Under the pieces are notes generated by a model. That model worked only from the letters and a program-made list of their open reading frames with translations. It did no database searches and was not told the origin of the DNA. A DNA stretch of 41,413 nt from CAYQMF01 sp964418595 (GTDB taxonomy: Bacteria > Planctomycetota > UBA1135 > UBA2386), in contig CAYQMF010000050.1 of assembly GCA_964418595.1 (NCBI GenBank), positions 1 to 41,413 on the forward strand, written 5' to 3'. This document shows, piece by piece, positions 41,002 to 41,413 of this stretch (positions are counted from its first letter, which is position 1; every line of letters starts with the position of its first letter). A program made the position numbers and the translations under genes.

Positions 41002-41413
41002 TCATCAGGACCAACAAGGCCATTGCGCCTCTGCTCTTCGGTCCTGCCGAGCCGGGTGTCGAGGTGCGGACGTTAGGAGCCCCGGTGCACCCGTCGACTC
41101 TTCGGGGAAACAGCCCCGGCGTCTCGTGAACCCATACGATCGTGCAGTGGAAAGAAGCCATACTTGGGTCGCGATTCGGCACACGGGCAGCCCGCCGCGC
41201 AAGCAGCGTCAGGCCGTCCGGAACGAGCGCGCGCCCGATGATGGGAGAGCCGAAGCCCGAGTTCGCCGCACCATCCGAGGCACGCGCCTCGAGCCTTGCT
41301 GTTGTTGATGTTGCACCTTGACGGCGAGCCCTGCGCTCTGGTACTGAGCGGCGCGATCTGGCGCATCAGGCTTTCGTGTGGGTAGCTGAAGCGGTGGCCG
41401 GATAGAGATCGAG
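41002..41413. other. Terminal region without a supportable gene
   Basis: The 412 bases after brxHI are less GC-rich and have no frame with recognisable protein sequence on either strand; short frames here are Arg/Ser-rich or cut by the window end. A small GC hairpin (CGGGG at 41103-41107 with CCCCG at 41114-41118) could terminate the BREX transcript. No copy of the tRNA-Ala 3' end was seen here, so no island end can be marked. Confidence 0.5.

Noticed and set aside
41103..41118. Possible group II intron or insertion-sequence end after brxHI
   Set aside because: A GC hairpin and a GAGCC-like string were noticed, but no domain V pattern, reverse transcriptase or transposase could be recognised.
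14248..41413. tRNA-bounded integrative island with att repeats
   Set aside because: No second copy of the tRNA 3' end and no integrase gene were found inside the window, so only the suggestion is kept as part of a finding.
1..41413. CRISPR array or cas genes
   Set aside because: No regularly spaced repeats of 20-40 bases and no Cas motifs were seen anywhere.

Overview
This is a GC-rich window with dense, mostly overlapping genes. It most likely comes from a chromosome of a Planctomycetota bacterium. That placement is an inference from three things: the base composition, the housekeeping genes, and a secreted protein (15230-16315) whose C-terminal part looks like the repeated secreted families I associate with planctomycetes. 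No rRNA or marker tree supports it.

Left part (1-14.3 kb), chromosomal backbone. It opens with a 5'-truncated S9 prolyl oligopeptidase-type peptidase. A minus-strand cluster follows: lipB, a stand-alone HARP-like gene, xseA (with its own extra HARP-like N-terminus), xseB and an M50 site-2 protease. Next come a small envelope protein (plus) and a minus-strand trio of an Mrp/ApbC Fe-S carrier, a DUF1858 CxxC protein and thioredoxin. After these lie a large secreted protein, a primary-type sigma-70 factor, a nitrilase-family amidohydrolase and an HU-like protein. A translationally coupled three-gene membrane operon (HAMP protein, small membrane protein, anchored beta-rich protein) runs up to a tRNA-Ala(CGC) with encoded CCA.

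Junction (14.3-16.3 kb). Behind the tRNA lies a short structured region with two perfect hairpins and short tandem repeats. A coupled trio of envelope or secreted proteins of unknown function follows.

Right part (16.4-41.0 kb), a BREX type 2 (Pgl) phage-defence island, all on the plus strand: pglW (kinase), an AlbA/Schlafen-type ATPase coupled to pglW, pglX (adenine methyltransferase), a 5.2-kb cargo block, then pglY (ATPase), pglZ (phosphatase-fold), brxD (ATPase) and brxHI (Lhr-like helicase). The cargo comprises an AlbA_2 protein coupled to an unknown partner, a DUF3037-like protein, and a tightly overlapping four-gene operon (TIGR04255 family, HTH protein, a protein with a QTCD motif, HIRAN-domain protein). 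The known BREX-2 genes are expected to act together in marking self DNA and blocking phage. The cargo genes are the best candidates for an undescribed accessory system.

The last 412 bases hold no gene I can support. No CRISPR array, rRNA, insertion sequence or complete mobile element was seen. All calls were made by reading the sequence. No database search was run.
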